A stretch of 64,000 nt of DNA from Oleispira sp963933055 (lineage in GTDB: Bacteria > Pseudomonadota > Gammaproteobacteria > Pseudomonadales > Oceanobacteraceae). Positions 42,659 through 50,673 of the stretch are shown one piece after another (the stretch's first letter is position 1; every line of letters begins with the position of its first letter). The stretch lies in assembly GCA_963933055.1 (NCBI GenBank), contig CAWVSY010000007.1:19748-83747 (forward strand), read 5' to 3'. The notes beneath the pieces are model-generated. The model had not been told where the DNA came from. It did no database searches and saw only the letters and a list, made by a program, of their open reading frames with translations. The position numbers and the translations under genes were made by a program.

Positions 42659-45256
42659 TTAAAAATTATACGTAAGCGCGAGCTTTAAGCTCGAACCTGG
42701 CTTATATTTTTTAACCATGCGACCACCCTGCTCGATCAATACTTCACTATTAGTAATGTTTTTTATTGAAGCCTTAACTTCTAATTCATCAAATAAAATT
42801 GGCTGTTTAAAACTAACATCTAAAACTGCACGACTTGCCTTTATGAAATCAGGTACATCTTTGTTAACAGAAATACTATCCAAACTTTCCCCGGTATAAT
42901 TTAAAACCAAGGTATATTCTCGCCCAGATGCCAGTTCATCAGCTTCTAATTGAAAGTTAGCTAACATATCGGGTTGCCCTTGCATTTGGCGCGTTGCAGA
43001 AACATTTCCAGATGCATTTAATGCTTCTACTTCTGAATCTATCCACGTTACATTTCCAGATACCTTTAACCCAACAACATCATTATCAAACGAAATATCT
43101 TTCGAAAAACCTAGCTCAATACCTTCAGCAAATGCATCACCACCATTGTCATATTGATATATCGTACCCATACTGCTTCCCGACAAGATACTCGCAGTTC
43201 TTTCGATTATATCCGTAAAATCTTTTCTGAAAAAAGCCGCTGTCATGCTTTCATCGTCAGAAAAATAATATTCAAACCTTAAATCTAGATTATCGACAGT
43301 AGAAGATGTTAAACGCGGGTTACCTTGGTACAAATCACCTGAGATTGGATCGGTAAATTGAGCAGGAGCAACTTCCCTGAAGTCAGGTCGGTTGATAGAG
43401 TTGTAATAAGCAAAACGGGCTTGTGTATTCTCAAGTAGGTGGTAGGTAACATTCAGAGATGTATAGGTATCATTATCACTAACATCAGCCGTTACATTGT
43501 TTCCAGTATTAGGATCTTTTTTAGTTTCTAAAGACATTTCAGAATCTTCTAAGCGAAATCCAACTTCAGCGCTAATAAAATCATAAATTTCAAATCTAGG
43601 CTGTATAAAAAAAGCGGTATAGTCCCAAGTACCCTCGTACGAATTTTCATAATTGGTATTTGATTTAGTTTCATACGCTCCGTCAACAAAAATGCTATCG
43701 GTTAATATCTCATAAATTTTCTGATTATTTTCTAACGCTGTCGGTAATTCTTGATTAGCCGTTGAAATTTCGTACTGGTAATTATAACTATTGGCTACAC
43801 GCTCTCGACTAAAACTAGAGAAACCATACTTAGTTTTAATTTCATATTCGTCCGTCGAAAATAATAGAGTATTTGCCTTCAAATAAATATCTGCAGAATC
43901 ATCTGTCAAGTCAGAAAACTCACGCGTTGGATCGTTTTCTTCTGACAAGTCACTCATCGCAGTATAATCAGTTGCTAGCGGATTAAATGTTTCATCGGTA
44001 TCAATATCATTTGGTCCAAAAAATTCATAGGACCGAGTATCCGGTGAATTCAAAGAGGCTTGTGAAATTGTGAATGCCCAATCCAGTTCGGTTTCTAATG
44101 AGAAAGCAGAATCCATCGAGAAATAGTGATTACCGACAAACTGTTGCATTAAAAACTCACGCTCACGCCACGCAAATTCTCTTTCAATTATGAAATCTCT
44201 ATACTCTCCTCTAATCCCCTTAGTTAACACATTGTCATTTTGAGTTTGTCGCAGCATCATAGTATTAGAATATAAACTGCTATTATCGTTTTGATAAGAC
44301 AGCGTCAGACCCGATGCAAGCATAATATCATTTGTTAATCTCTCATAATTATACTCATCCATTTCTCTTGTGCTGCCATTACCTACAGGAACATAAGTTG
44401 CTCTATCCGACTCCTCAAGATTCCATTCATTCGAATACTTCCCAGTTAATTTATAGGCATATTTATCTGAATCGTTTTCAAAAATAACATCACCGATAGA
44501 TAATTCTAAACTCATATCAGGACGAATTTTTTGTTTCTCAATTTCTAGCTGAGATAAGTCTAATAAGTCAGCCGCTTGCTGCCCGCCAATCACTTTATTA
44601 TCAGCGCTTGATAATGCTTTAGCCTGTGACGATAATTCACGATCATCAGAACCATAACCCAGTATTTCAAAACCTGAAGTTTTTTGAGTTTCTCGTGAGG
44701 AGCCGGTTAAACCATCAACAAAACCTATTGATGCTTTTAGTTTGCCACTAAATTCATCTGGAGACTCTTTAGACAAAATGTCGATATTGGCTCCCGCCGA
44801 ATCCGAAAACTTATCAGCAGTTGCACTTTTCTGGACACTAAGACTAGAAATCAATCCAGATGGAAAAATATCTAAAGGAACGACTCTTCTGCTTGGATCA
44901 GGGGAAGGTAGATTGGCACCATTAAAAGTCACCGTTGTATAACGCTCATTCAGGCCACGAACTACAGCATATTTACCATCAGCGATGCTAACCCCTGAAA
45001 CACGTTTTAATGCTGAAGCTGCGCTTGAGTCACCGAATCGAGAAAACTGTTCACTTCCAATAGCGTCTAATACAGCGCTTGAGTCTCTTTCTTGAGTCGT
45101 AACTGACTCTGCCGTATAGGTTCCGGTTGCAACAACTTCTTCTATTACATCATCAGTATCAGTATCAGCGGCATAAGCAGGTAACAATGCAGATACCGTC
45201 GATATAATGGTCAGCCAAGACATTGATGTGAACATGCTAGCAGGTTTAGTTTTCAT
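42659..45256 (-). CDS. TonB-dependent outer-membrane receptor
   Basis: 865 residues. Signal peptide (about 1-30), TonB-box-like DDVIEEVVATG, plug domain (about 45-190: ALKRVSGVSIADGKYAVVRGLNERY, PSPDPSRRVVPLDIFPSGLISSL), then a 22-strand-type barrel ending in SLKLALTYNF with the terminal Phe expected for outer-membrane insertion. The plug resembles the large-ligand receptors of Xanthomonas/Caulobacter style more than siderophore receptors. Neither a Fur box nor siderophore genes are visible; an excellent Pho box lies 51 bases upstream, so a phosphorus-containing ligand is a reasonable inference. A LysR gene is adjacent upstream. Confidence 0.92.
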   Translation of the reverse strand: MKTKPASMFTSMSWLTIISTVSALLPAYAADTDTDDVIEEVVATGTYTAESVTTQERDSSAVLDAIGSEQFSRFGDSSAASALKRVSGVSIADGKYAVVRGLNERYTTVTFNGANLPSPDPSRRVVPLDIFPSGLISSLSVQKSATADKFSDSAGANIDILSKESPDEFSGKLKASIGFVDGLTGSSRETQKTSGFEILGYGSDDRELSSQAKALSSADNKVIGGQQAADLLDLSQLEIEKQKIRPDMSLELSIGDVIFENDSDKYAYKLTGKYSNEWNLEESDRATYVPVGNGSTREMDEYNYERLTNDIMLASGLTLSYQNDNSSLYSNTMMLRQTQNDNVLTKGIRGEYRDFIIEREFAWREREFLMQQFVGNHYFSMDSAFSLETELDWAFTISQASLNSPDTRSYEFFGPNDIDTDETFNPLATDYTAMSDLSEENDPTREFSDLTDDSADIYLKANTLLFSTDEYEIKTKYGFSSFSRERVANSYNYQYEISTANQELPTALENNQKIYEILTDSIFVDGAYETKSNTNYENSYEGTWDYTAFFIQPRFEIYDFISAEVGFRLEDSEMSLETKKDPNTGNNVTADVSDNDTYTSLNVTYHLLENTQARFAYYNSINRPDFREVAPAQFTDPISGDLYQGNPRLTSSTVDNLDLRFEYYFSDDESMTAAFFRKDFTDIIERTASILSGSSMGTIYQYDNGGDAFAEGIELGFSKDISFDNDVVGLKVSGNVTWIDSEVEALNASGNVSATRQMQGQPDMLANFQLEADELASGREYTLVLNYTGESLDSISVNKDVPDFIKASRAVLDVSFKQPILFDELEVKASIKNITNSEVLIEQGGRMVKKYKPGSSLKLALTYNF

Positions 45257-45306
45257 AGCTTTCTCAATTCATGTAAATTTGATTTGAGGAAACTTACTAC
45301 AATGCC

Positions 45307-45324
45307 ATGACAACTTTGTGACAG
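45307..45324 (-). promoter_or_regulatory. Pho box in the receptor promoter
   Basis: On the minus strand CTGTCAC-AAAG-TTGTCAT: 12 of 14 consensus positions with exact 11-bp direct repeat spacing, and only two bases different from the E. coli phoA Pho box CTGTCATAAAGTTGTCAC. TAAGTT, a poor -10, lies 10 bases downstream, as expected for a PhoB-activated promoter. Confidence 0.7.
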
Positions 45325-45354
45325 TTAAATGAGAAAAGAAGACCGAGTAATCAA

Positions 45355-46314
45355 CTAGTTTTCAATTAATTTTTTATACGCAGCAAATAACTTTTCGTCT
45401 TTAGGAAGTCGGTCAAGAGACAATTTCAGCTGTTCAATTTCAGTTACTAAAAAATCGATAAAACAGCGAACCTTAAGTGATAAATATTGACGGCTAGGAT
45501 AAACAACGGATAGCGACTGCGGTCGGAAAGACCAATCATTCATAATGGGGATCATACGCCCCGTTAATAAATATTCGCTCGCCATGAACATAGGTAATAC
45601 TCCCACGCCTGCACCTTGAATAATTGAATTCATCGCGGCAGCAATATGATTTGTCACGATATGTGGTTCTAACTTAATCGTTGAGATTTCACCGCTGACA
45701 TGAATCATGTCAAAAGATTCAACCTGCATACCTTCCCCGATTTTGACAAACGCCATACTCTGTAGTTCTTCTAGGGAGCTCGGCATGCCATTGAGTTCAA
45801 TGAACTCAGGCGAAGCACATAACATTAAATCTGTTTCTGCAATGGTTCGTGCAACCAATGAAGATTCAGGCAACTCCCCTACGAACATGCCCAAATCAAA
45901 CTTTTCTTCAATTAAATTAACCTGTCTATCGGTATGGCAAATTTCAACGCAGACATCAGGGTATGCTTGCTGAAATTGCGCTACAAAACGGCCGAGTATG
46001 CCACTGCCTACCACCATAGGAACGGCAATACGAAGTAAACCATGAGGACGATCTTGGCGATCCGATATTTCAGCGTGAACATCCATAATTTCGGCAACTA
46101 AATGCTTACAGTTATTATAATAATCCGCTCCTACTTGCGTTAAGCTCACCTGCCTAGTTGAGCGCTGCAATAAGCGCACCCCTAGATTGCTTTCCAAGTC
46201 AGCAACCATTCGGCTTATACGAGACTTAGGGACCTGAAGTGATTTACCTGCTGCGGTAAAACTTCCCTCATCAACAACACGTATAAAGATTGCAAGCTGG
46301 TTAAGATCTAACAT
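45355..46314 (-). CDS. LysR-family transcriptional regulator
   Basis: 319 residues, average LysR length. N-terminal winged helix-turn-helix (about 1-62: LNQLAIFIRVVDEGSFTAAGKSLQVPKSRISRMVADLE, then RLLQRSTRQVSLTQ) and a type-2 periplasmic-binding-protein-like effector domain (about 90-300). It belongs to the large CrgA/AaeR-like group. The effector is unknown. It lies 98 bases upstream of the receptor gene on the same strand with no clear terminator between, so it might regulate the uptake module or simply be a neighbour. Confidence 0.92.
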   Translation of the reverse strand: MLDLNQLAIFIRVVDEGSFTAAGKSLQVPKSRISRMVADLESNLGVRLLQRSTRQVSLTQVGADYYNNCKHLVAEIMDVHAEISDRQDRPHGLLRIAVPMVVGSGILGRFVAQFQQAYPDVCVEICHTDRQVNLIEEKFDLGMFVGELPESSLVARTIAETDLMLCASPEFIELNGMPSSLEELQSMAFVKIGEGMQVESFDMIHVSGEISTIKLEPHIVTNHIAAAMNSIIQGAGVGVLPMFMASEYLLTGRMIPIMNDWSFRPQSLSVVYPSRQYLSLKVRCFIDFLVTEIEQLKLSLDRLPKDEKLFAAYKKLIEN

Positions 46315-46532
46315 AAAAATTACTCATAAGTAGAGATACTGATGTCATTGTCCTATAAACAAGACAATATACCTAATAAATAGAGATAAATCCCAGAAGA
46401 GAATTATTAAAAATATTTGACAGGATTGTGTAAATTTTCAGCCATTGACTATTGGGAAGAAGTGCTTGAAATGATAGTATTGAAAGGAGCCTAAAAAATA
46501 ATAAATACAACAAGATATAAATAGGTAAATAT

Positions 46533-47147
46533 ATGATTGCATCAAACAGACTAGGAGCCGCTATTGCCATTAGTTCGCTCAGTCTCGCTATGTTTGGTTG
46601 CGGTGGTAGTGGTGGTAGTAGCGCTTCCACGGCCCACAACAATGCACCCGTTCAAGTAGAAAATTCAGCGAATGATACAGATGAAAGTATATCGACACTT
46701 ACTTCCATCGATGCATTAACTATTTCTGACTACTCACTGAATAAATGCATTAAAAATACCGGTCGTGAATTTGTTGAACACATCAGCACTCTTGTTTGCA
46801 ATAATAAAGACATCCAATTGCTTGATGGTATTGAGCAGCTAACAGAATTAAAAACGCTGCATTTGAATTTCAATAAAATTCAAGACATAACGCCATTACT
46901 CAATCTAAAAAAATTAAAGACACTGTATTTAAGCGGTAATCAGATTCAGAACTTAGAGCCATTAAGCACACTGACCAAATTAACTGATCTGGGAATTCAA
47001 AAGAACGACATTCAGGATCTAAGTCCATTACAAACAATAACTTCCCTTAAATCATTGCATGTTCATAGCAATCAAATAAATGATTTCACGATTCTTAATA
47101 ATTTGAATTTAGATACATTATCTGGTCAAGACCGACAAGAGAGCTAG
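46533..47147 (+). CDS. Leucine-rich-repeat lipoprotein
   Basis: 204 residues. Lipobox FGC with Cys23, a Gly/Ser linker, and then about four 22-residue LRR units of the internalin/SDS22 type (LTELKTLHLNFNKIQDITPL, LKKLKTLYLSGNQIQNLEPL, LTKLTDLGIQKNDIQDLSPL, ITSLKSLHVHSNQINDFTIL). A capping region with two Cys (KCIKNTG, LVCNN) precedes them. It is likely a surface or periplasmic protein-binding lipoprotein; the partner is unknown. AGG ribosome site near 46525. Followed by a strong palindromic terminator. Confidence 0.82.
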   Translation: MIASNRLGAAIAISSLSLAMFGCGGSGGSSASTAHNNAPVQVENSANDTDESISTLTSIDALTISDYSLNKCIKNTGREFVEHISTLVCNNKDIQLLDGIEQLTELKTLHLNFNKIQDITPLLNLKKLKTLYLSGNQIQNLEPLSTLTKLTDLGIQKNDIQDLSPLQTITSLKSLHVHSNQINDFTILNNLNLDTLSGQDRQES

Positions 47148-47197
47148 AGAAATAAACGAACGATATCCACTCAAGATACCCTTCAATATTAAATACT

Positions 47198-47230
47198 AAC
47201 CTTTAATAAAAATTTTATTAAAGGTTTTTA
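47198..47230 (+). terminator. Terminator after the LRR lipoprotein gene
   Basis: A perfect 14-bp inverted repeat (AACCTTTAATAAAA / TTTTATTAAAGGTT, one-base centre) followed by TTTT. Confidence 0.75.
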
Positions 47231-47352
47231 AAACTTATTCTACCTATTATTCCTATACAACTGTCTAGAAATAATCTGCACATCAAGCTTAACGATACAT
47301 TAATGAGCATTTTTAAAAATTGCATAATATTAATATAGAAAATCCAGAAATG

Positions 47353-47382
47353 AAAAAGACTCTTAAAATATAAGAATCTTTT
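47353..47382 (-). terminator. Terminator of the FilA-like cluster
   Basis: On the minus strand AAAAGATTCTTA pairs with TAAGAGTCTTTT (one mismatch, 5-base loop), ending in a T-run. It lies 58 bases beyond the last stop codon. Confidence 0.65.
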
Positions 47383-47439
47383 CTACTTTGGTTCCGAGCT
47401 AGCCATAGCGTTTAGAATAATTTAAAAAATTTAAAGGCA

Positions 47440-48864
47440 TTAGTAATAATTATTAATCTGTGGATACTTATCACTATTAGGATGCGCATTAAAATAATTA
47501 TCAGGGTGTAATGGTTTAGATGTTCTTCCCTGAAGACCAGAGATTCGATTAAACTCTTGCAAACTTGCCTTTGTATAATTACTCGTTCCATTTACTTGCT
47601 CAAGTACTGACTGACCATTTTTAGCTAGACCTAATGCACCTAGGTTAAACCAAAAACCCGCCTTGGCCGTTTCATAATCGAATTTAACAGAATCTGTAGG
47701 AGAGTTAGGATCAGATTTATCTTGGCGAACATCTACGGTATCAGAGGGATAAGTAATGTCTTTACTTTGCACAGATAACCAGACCACTGGCGAATTATCT
47801 AATACAAGATTTTGCATAGGAAATAATTGTGCTTGAGGAGAAGCAATACCGATATTTTCCGCATTATTAACTTGGTCACATACAAGACCCGCTCCGACAC
47901 AAGGAGATACTAAGGTTTTAGTTGAATCAGGATTAATGTAGCCAACCGTGCGCACACCACCTAAATAAGGGGCAAAAGTGAATGTACCAGTTAATGGGAT
48001 TCCTAAAAGATTTCCGGCATCAACATCAACATCTACAACTGGGCGCACAAAACCAGAAACAGTATCAATTACCTGCCCCTGTACTCCCGTCGAGGACCCA
48101 AAACCCAGTCTTAACCCCGCAATTTTTCTGACTCCACTAGAGTCATCGTGAGCAAACTGAATAAAAGGTTTTTGAATAACAAAATCTTCCAGCGTTTGCG
48201 TACCATCGGAGTTTTCAATAACACGCCCAAACGTCATATCACGTATACGTAGATCTGTATCTGATGTGCGATTAAAGCCCGATGGAAAAATATCACTTCT
48301 AGAAAAAGGAGCACTATTTTTATAGTGGTTCTTTACACCGGTATTTCCCCAATCACTAAAATCGATACCCAAAGAAGCTAAGGCAGCAGCAATTTTCTCG
48401 CCATTACTTAAGCCGATTAAATCACCATAAACTAAAGCAGAGGCACTAAATGGTGTCCCGTCATTGGTATACTGATCTATACCCCCACATTTATCCTCAA
48501 GACAGTTCCACTTATTAAAAATGTCTGAAGACGCGGTATTGTTACAGAAGCGTCCATGTTGCCCAGCCATGCAGGTGTTTCCGCCCTGACGATAATACCT
48601 ACCCACATTTAATTCATCGATATTAACGTTCATAGCAATCTCTAAACCTAAGGTTAACTTAGTAAATGTTATACCTTCAGCACTAGGAGTTAGATCTTCT
48701 TCTATTTTAAATAAAGCCTGGCCTGTTACTTGGCCAAGCGCCTCATCACTTAAAGCGTTATCACTTAAAGCGGTTAAATCAGCTGAAGTCGGTAAAGTGA
48801 AAAACATAATGAACAGCATTAAAGCCGTTTGAAGATTTTTAAGTATAAAATTATTCATAGTCAT
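47440..48864 (-). CDS. Secreted FilA/DUF6160-like protein (cluster member 7)
   Basis: 474 residues from ATG 48864, one base after the upstream stop (the frame opens 15 bases earlier; ATG 48858 is also possible). Signal peptide (to about 28, PTSAD), then the family motif LTALSDNALSDEALGQVTGQ, in which the ALSDx unit is duplicated by a 15-bp DNA repeat. The long C-terminal part is rich in short beta-strand sequence, with isolated cysteines in pairs (TCMAGQHGRFC, CLEDKC, CVGAGLVC), suggesting disulfides outside the cytoplasm. It lacks the SYLxIxGH ending of its relatives. Function unknown. Confidence 0.75.
   Translation of the reverse strand: MTMNNFILKNLQTALMLFIMFFTLPTSADLTALSDNALSDEALGQVTGQALFKIEEDLTPSAEGITFTKLTLGLEIAMNVNIDELNVGRYYRQGGNTCMAGQHGRFCNNTASSDIFNKWNCLEDKCGGIDQYTNDGTPFSASALVYGDLIGLSNGEKIAAALASLGIDFSDWGNTGVKNHYKNSAPFSRSDIFPSGFNRTSDTDLRIRDMTFGRVIENSDGTQTLEDFVIQKPFIQFAHDDSSGVRKIAGLRLGFGSSTGVQGQVIDTVSGFVRPVVDVDVDAGNLLGIPLTGTFTFAPYLGGVRTVGYINPDSTKTLVSPCVGAGLVCDQVNNAENIGIASPQAQLFPMQNLVLDNSPVVWLSVQSKDITYPSDTVDVRQDKSDPNSPTDSVKFDYETAKAGFWFNLGALGLAKNGQSVLEQVNGTSNYTKASLQEFNRISGLQGRTSKPLHPDNYFNAHPNSDKYPQINNYY
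48745..48774. repeat. 15-bp tandem duplication in a FilA-like gene
   Basis: Two adjacent units, ATCACTTAAAGCGTT and ATCACTTAAAGCGGT (48745-48759, 48760-48774), one base different. In frame; duplicates ALSDx within the N-terminal family motif. Confidence 0.85.
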
Positions 48865-48865
48865 A

Positions 48866-49354
48866 TTAATCCACAACAAACAGAGAAATTTGAGTATTCG
48901 CTGGCAAGCTTAATTCACCATTCATTTCCAAACCCATTAAAAAGGTACTTGTTGCAGGGCCAACGTCTTCCGTACTGGAAATATAAATTCCGGTTGTTTT
49001 AAAATTAGTCGCTGTAATTTTTTTGGGTAATGTCCATTGCAAAGCAGACTTGCCAGAGTTTTTAAGATCTGAAACCAAATCAAAACCTAAGCCTTCAAAC
49101 TCAATAGCACCTTGCAACTCATCCACTATTAAATAGCCTGTTTCAACAGATGTAGCCTCTGCCTTTTTTTTACCTGATGTATTAGTAAAAACGATACTGC
49201 TTTCATCTCCGAGTATCACCTTTGCGTTCAAGGTAATACCGCTTTGCCCAGAAACCTTATTTAACACATCATCACTAACAGGCTGTAACTCGGCATAAGT
49301 AGTCGAAACCAATAAGCAAGAGGAAATCATTGTGAATATTATTGTTTTTATCAT
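48866..49354 (-). CDS. Secreted FilA/DUF6160-like protein (cluster member 6)
   Basis: 162 residues, the smallest member and closest in size to single-domain FilA proteins. Signal peptide (to about 20, TTYAE), then LQPVSDDVLNKVSGQSGITLNAKV, a clean version of the family motif. The rest is a beta-rich domain (DELQGAIEFEGLGFDLVSDL, IYISSTEDVGPATSTFLMGLEMNGEL) ending ISLFVVD. No cysteines in the mature part. Gap to the upstream gene is 11 bases; probably translated as part of a set. Related proteins carry the label putative pilus assembly protein FilA, but this is not functional proof. Confidence 0.75.
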   Translation of the reverse strand: MIKTIIFTMISSCLLVSTTYAELQPVSDDVLNKVSGQSGITLNAKVILGDESSIVFTNTSGKKKAEATSVETGYLIVDELQGAIEFEGLGFDLVSDLKNSGKSALQWTLPKKITATNFKTTGIYISSTEDVGPATSTFLMGLEMNGELSLPANTQISLFVVD

Positions 49355-49365
49355 GATCTTTCCTT

Positions 49366-50511
49366 TTATATATCCATCGTGGTGATACGAAGGTGCTGAA
49401 CTTGAATACCTTTAATTTCAATGGTATTTCCAATATCTGGCTGAAATGCATAATGGTAATTTTCAGGTGTGCCATCATCAGACATCCCCTCCCGCAATCC
49501 TGTTCTCAACTCTGGATTATATTTCTCACCAAAATAAATACTTTTAACATAGACATTGCTTTTTGGTGCAATACCGACAGAGGCAGGCAATGCTGATATC
49601 TCGAACTGGAGTTGATTATTACCATTCTCATCAGTGACATTATCAAACGTTAACGGTTGATTACGGGTACCTAACGTTGTGTAAATATCAATACCATTAA
49701 AGGTCAGTCGACTATCAATAGGTGTTGTCACATAATCATTATTATTGATGGAGTCCTGTTTACTAGCCGTTGTTGGCAAAGCCGTAGAGACGGTAACCTG
49801 ATCAATATAAAGACCTGCTGCACCCGCGAGAGAAATACCTTTGCCTTGCGTAGCAAAAATATCGCTATAAGTGCCATAAAAACGAAAGCCTTCTACATCA
49901 ATCAAAGCTCGAAAATTGTTTTGCTTATCGCTTGGATTCGATGCGATGTAATCATCAAAACGAAGGTGAGCATTAAACTTATCTGAGATTGCGCTTAAAT
50001 TAGATTCAAACTGAGCTGCTGCGGCACTATAAGCTGCAAAATTATTTTCTTGCACTTTCGTTGAACGATCAACTTGAGTTAAAGAAGCACCAGGGAATTC
50101 TGTTCGCAAGGAGGTTGTCACCAATACTGTGGAATCTGTTTTTTCCGTAACATCCCCAGAAAAAACATCAATGACGCGTAAATCACCTAAATAAACCGGA
50201 TTTTCAATGGTGCCAAAATTACCACCAGAATTTTCTGAACCAGAAACAGTACCCGTCTTATGAACTCTTAACTCACTGAATATAAATTGTTCTTGGCCAG
50301 GAGTTTCATTCAAATCAAGAGTAATTTCAAATCCACCAGCCTCACCTTTATCACTACTATGAATAGCCAAGTTATCGACAATTACGCCTATTCCTTCACC
50401 TGTTGTCGACGATAGTTCATTATCATCCATGGCTTCGAGTGCATAACTAGGCGCATTTAAAGCACCAAGCAGTAAAGGAAGATTTATATAATGTGAAACG
50501 AATTTCTTCAT
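49366..50511 (-). CDS. Secreted FilA/DUF6160-like protein (cluster member 5)
   Basis: 381 residues. Signal peptide (to about 24, PSYALE), then LEAMDDNELSSTTGEGIGVIVDNL, a diverged motif with GEG replacing GQSG. The body is beta-rich, with alternating polar/hydrophobic strands and no cysteines; the C-terminus IEIKGIQVQHLRITTMDI recalls the endings of members 1-3. It starts a new subgroup after a 162-base gap containing a perfect stem-loop, so it could have its own promoter. Confidence 0.72.
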   Translation of the reverse strand: MKKFVSHYINLPLLLGALNAPSYALEAMDDNELSSTTGEGIGVIVDNLAIHSSDKGEAGGFEITLDLNETPGQEQFIFSELRVHKTGTVSGSENSGGNFGTIENPVYLGDLRVIDVFSGDVTEKTDSTVLVTTSLRTEFPGASLTQVDRSTKVQENNFAAYSAAAAQFESNLSAISDKFNAHLRFDDYIASNPSDKQNNFRALIDVEGFRFYGTYSDIFATQGKGISLAGAAGLYIDQVTVSTALPTTASKQDSINNNDYVTTPIDSRLTFNGIDIYTTLGTRNQPLTFDNVTDENGNNQLQFEISALPASVGIAPKSNVYVKSIYFGEKYNPELRTGLREGMSDDGTPENYHYAFQPDIGNTIEIKGIQVQHLRITTMDI

Positions 50512-50619
50512 AGAATCGCTCTTATTCTGAATAATTTTATTATTTTTATAATTATTAGCTTTCTACTTTAAGCTTTTTAAAATCTAAACGGTGTCCATCA
50601 GCTAATAGATAGTACAAGA

Positions 50620-50641
50620 ATGTTGTACTAACGTACAACAT
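50620..50641. other. Perfect 9-bp stem-loop between large adhesin and downstream genes
   Basis: ATGTTGTAC / GTACAACAT with loop TAAC, and a third GTACAA copy close by (50612-50617). On the minus strand it is followed by TCTTG, a weak tail. It could be an attenuator, an operator, or an RNA-processing site that sets relative expression inside the cluster. Confidence 0.55.
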
Positions 50642-50673
50642 CTTTACCCGGTCTTTGCTTTATAAACGCCTGA

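Noticed and set aside
40741..45354. Fur boxes and siderophore uptake as explanation for the TonB module
   Set aside because: I found no Fur-like 19-mer in the three promoter regions, whereas Pho-type repeats with exact spacing are present.
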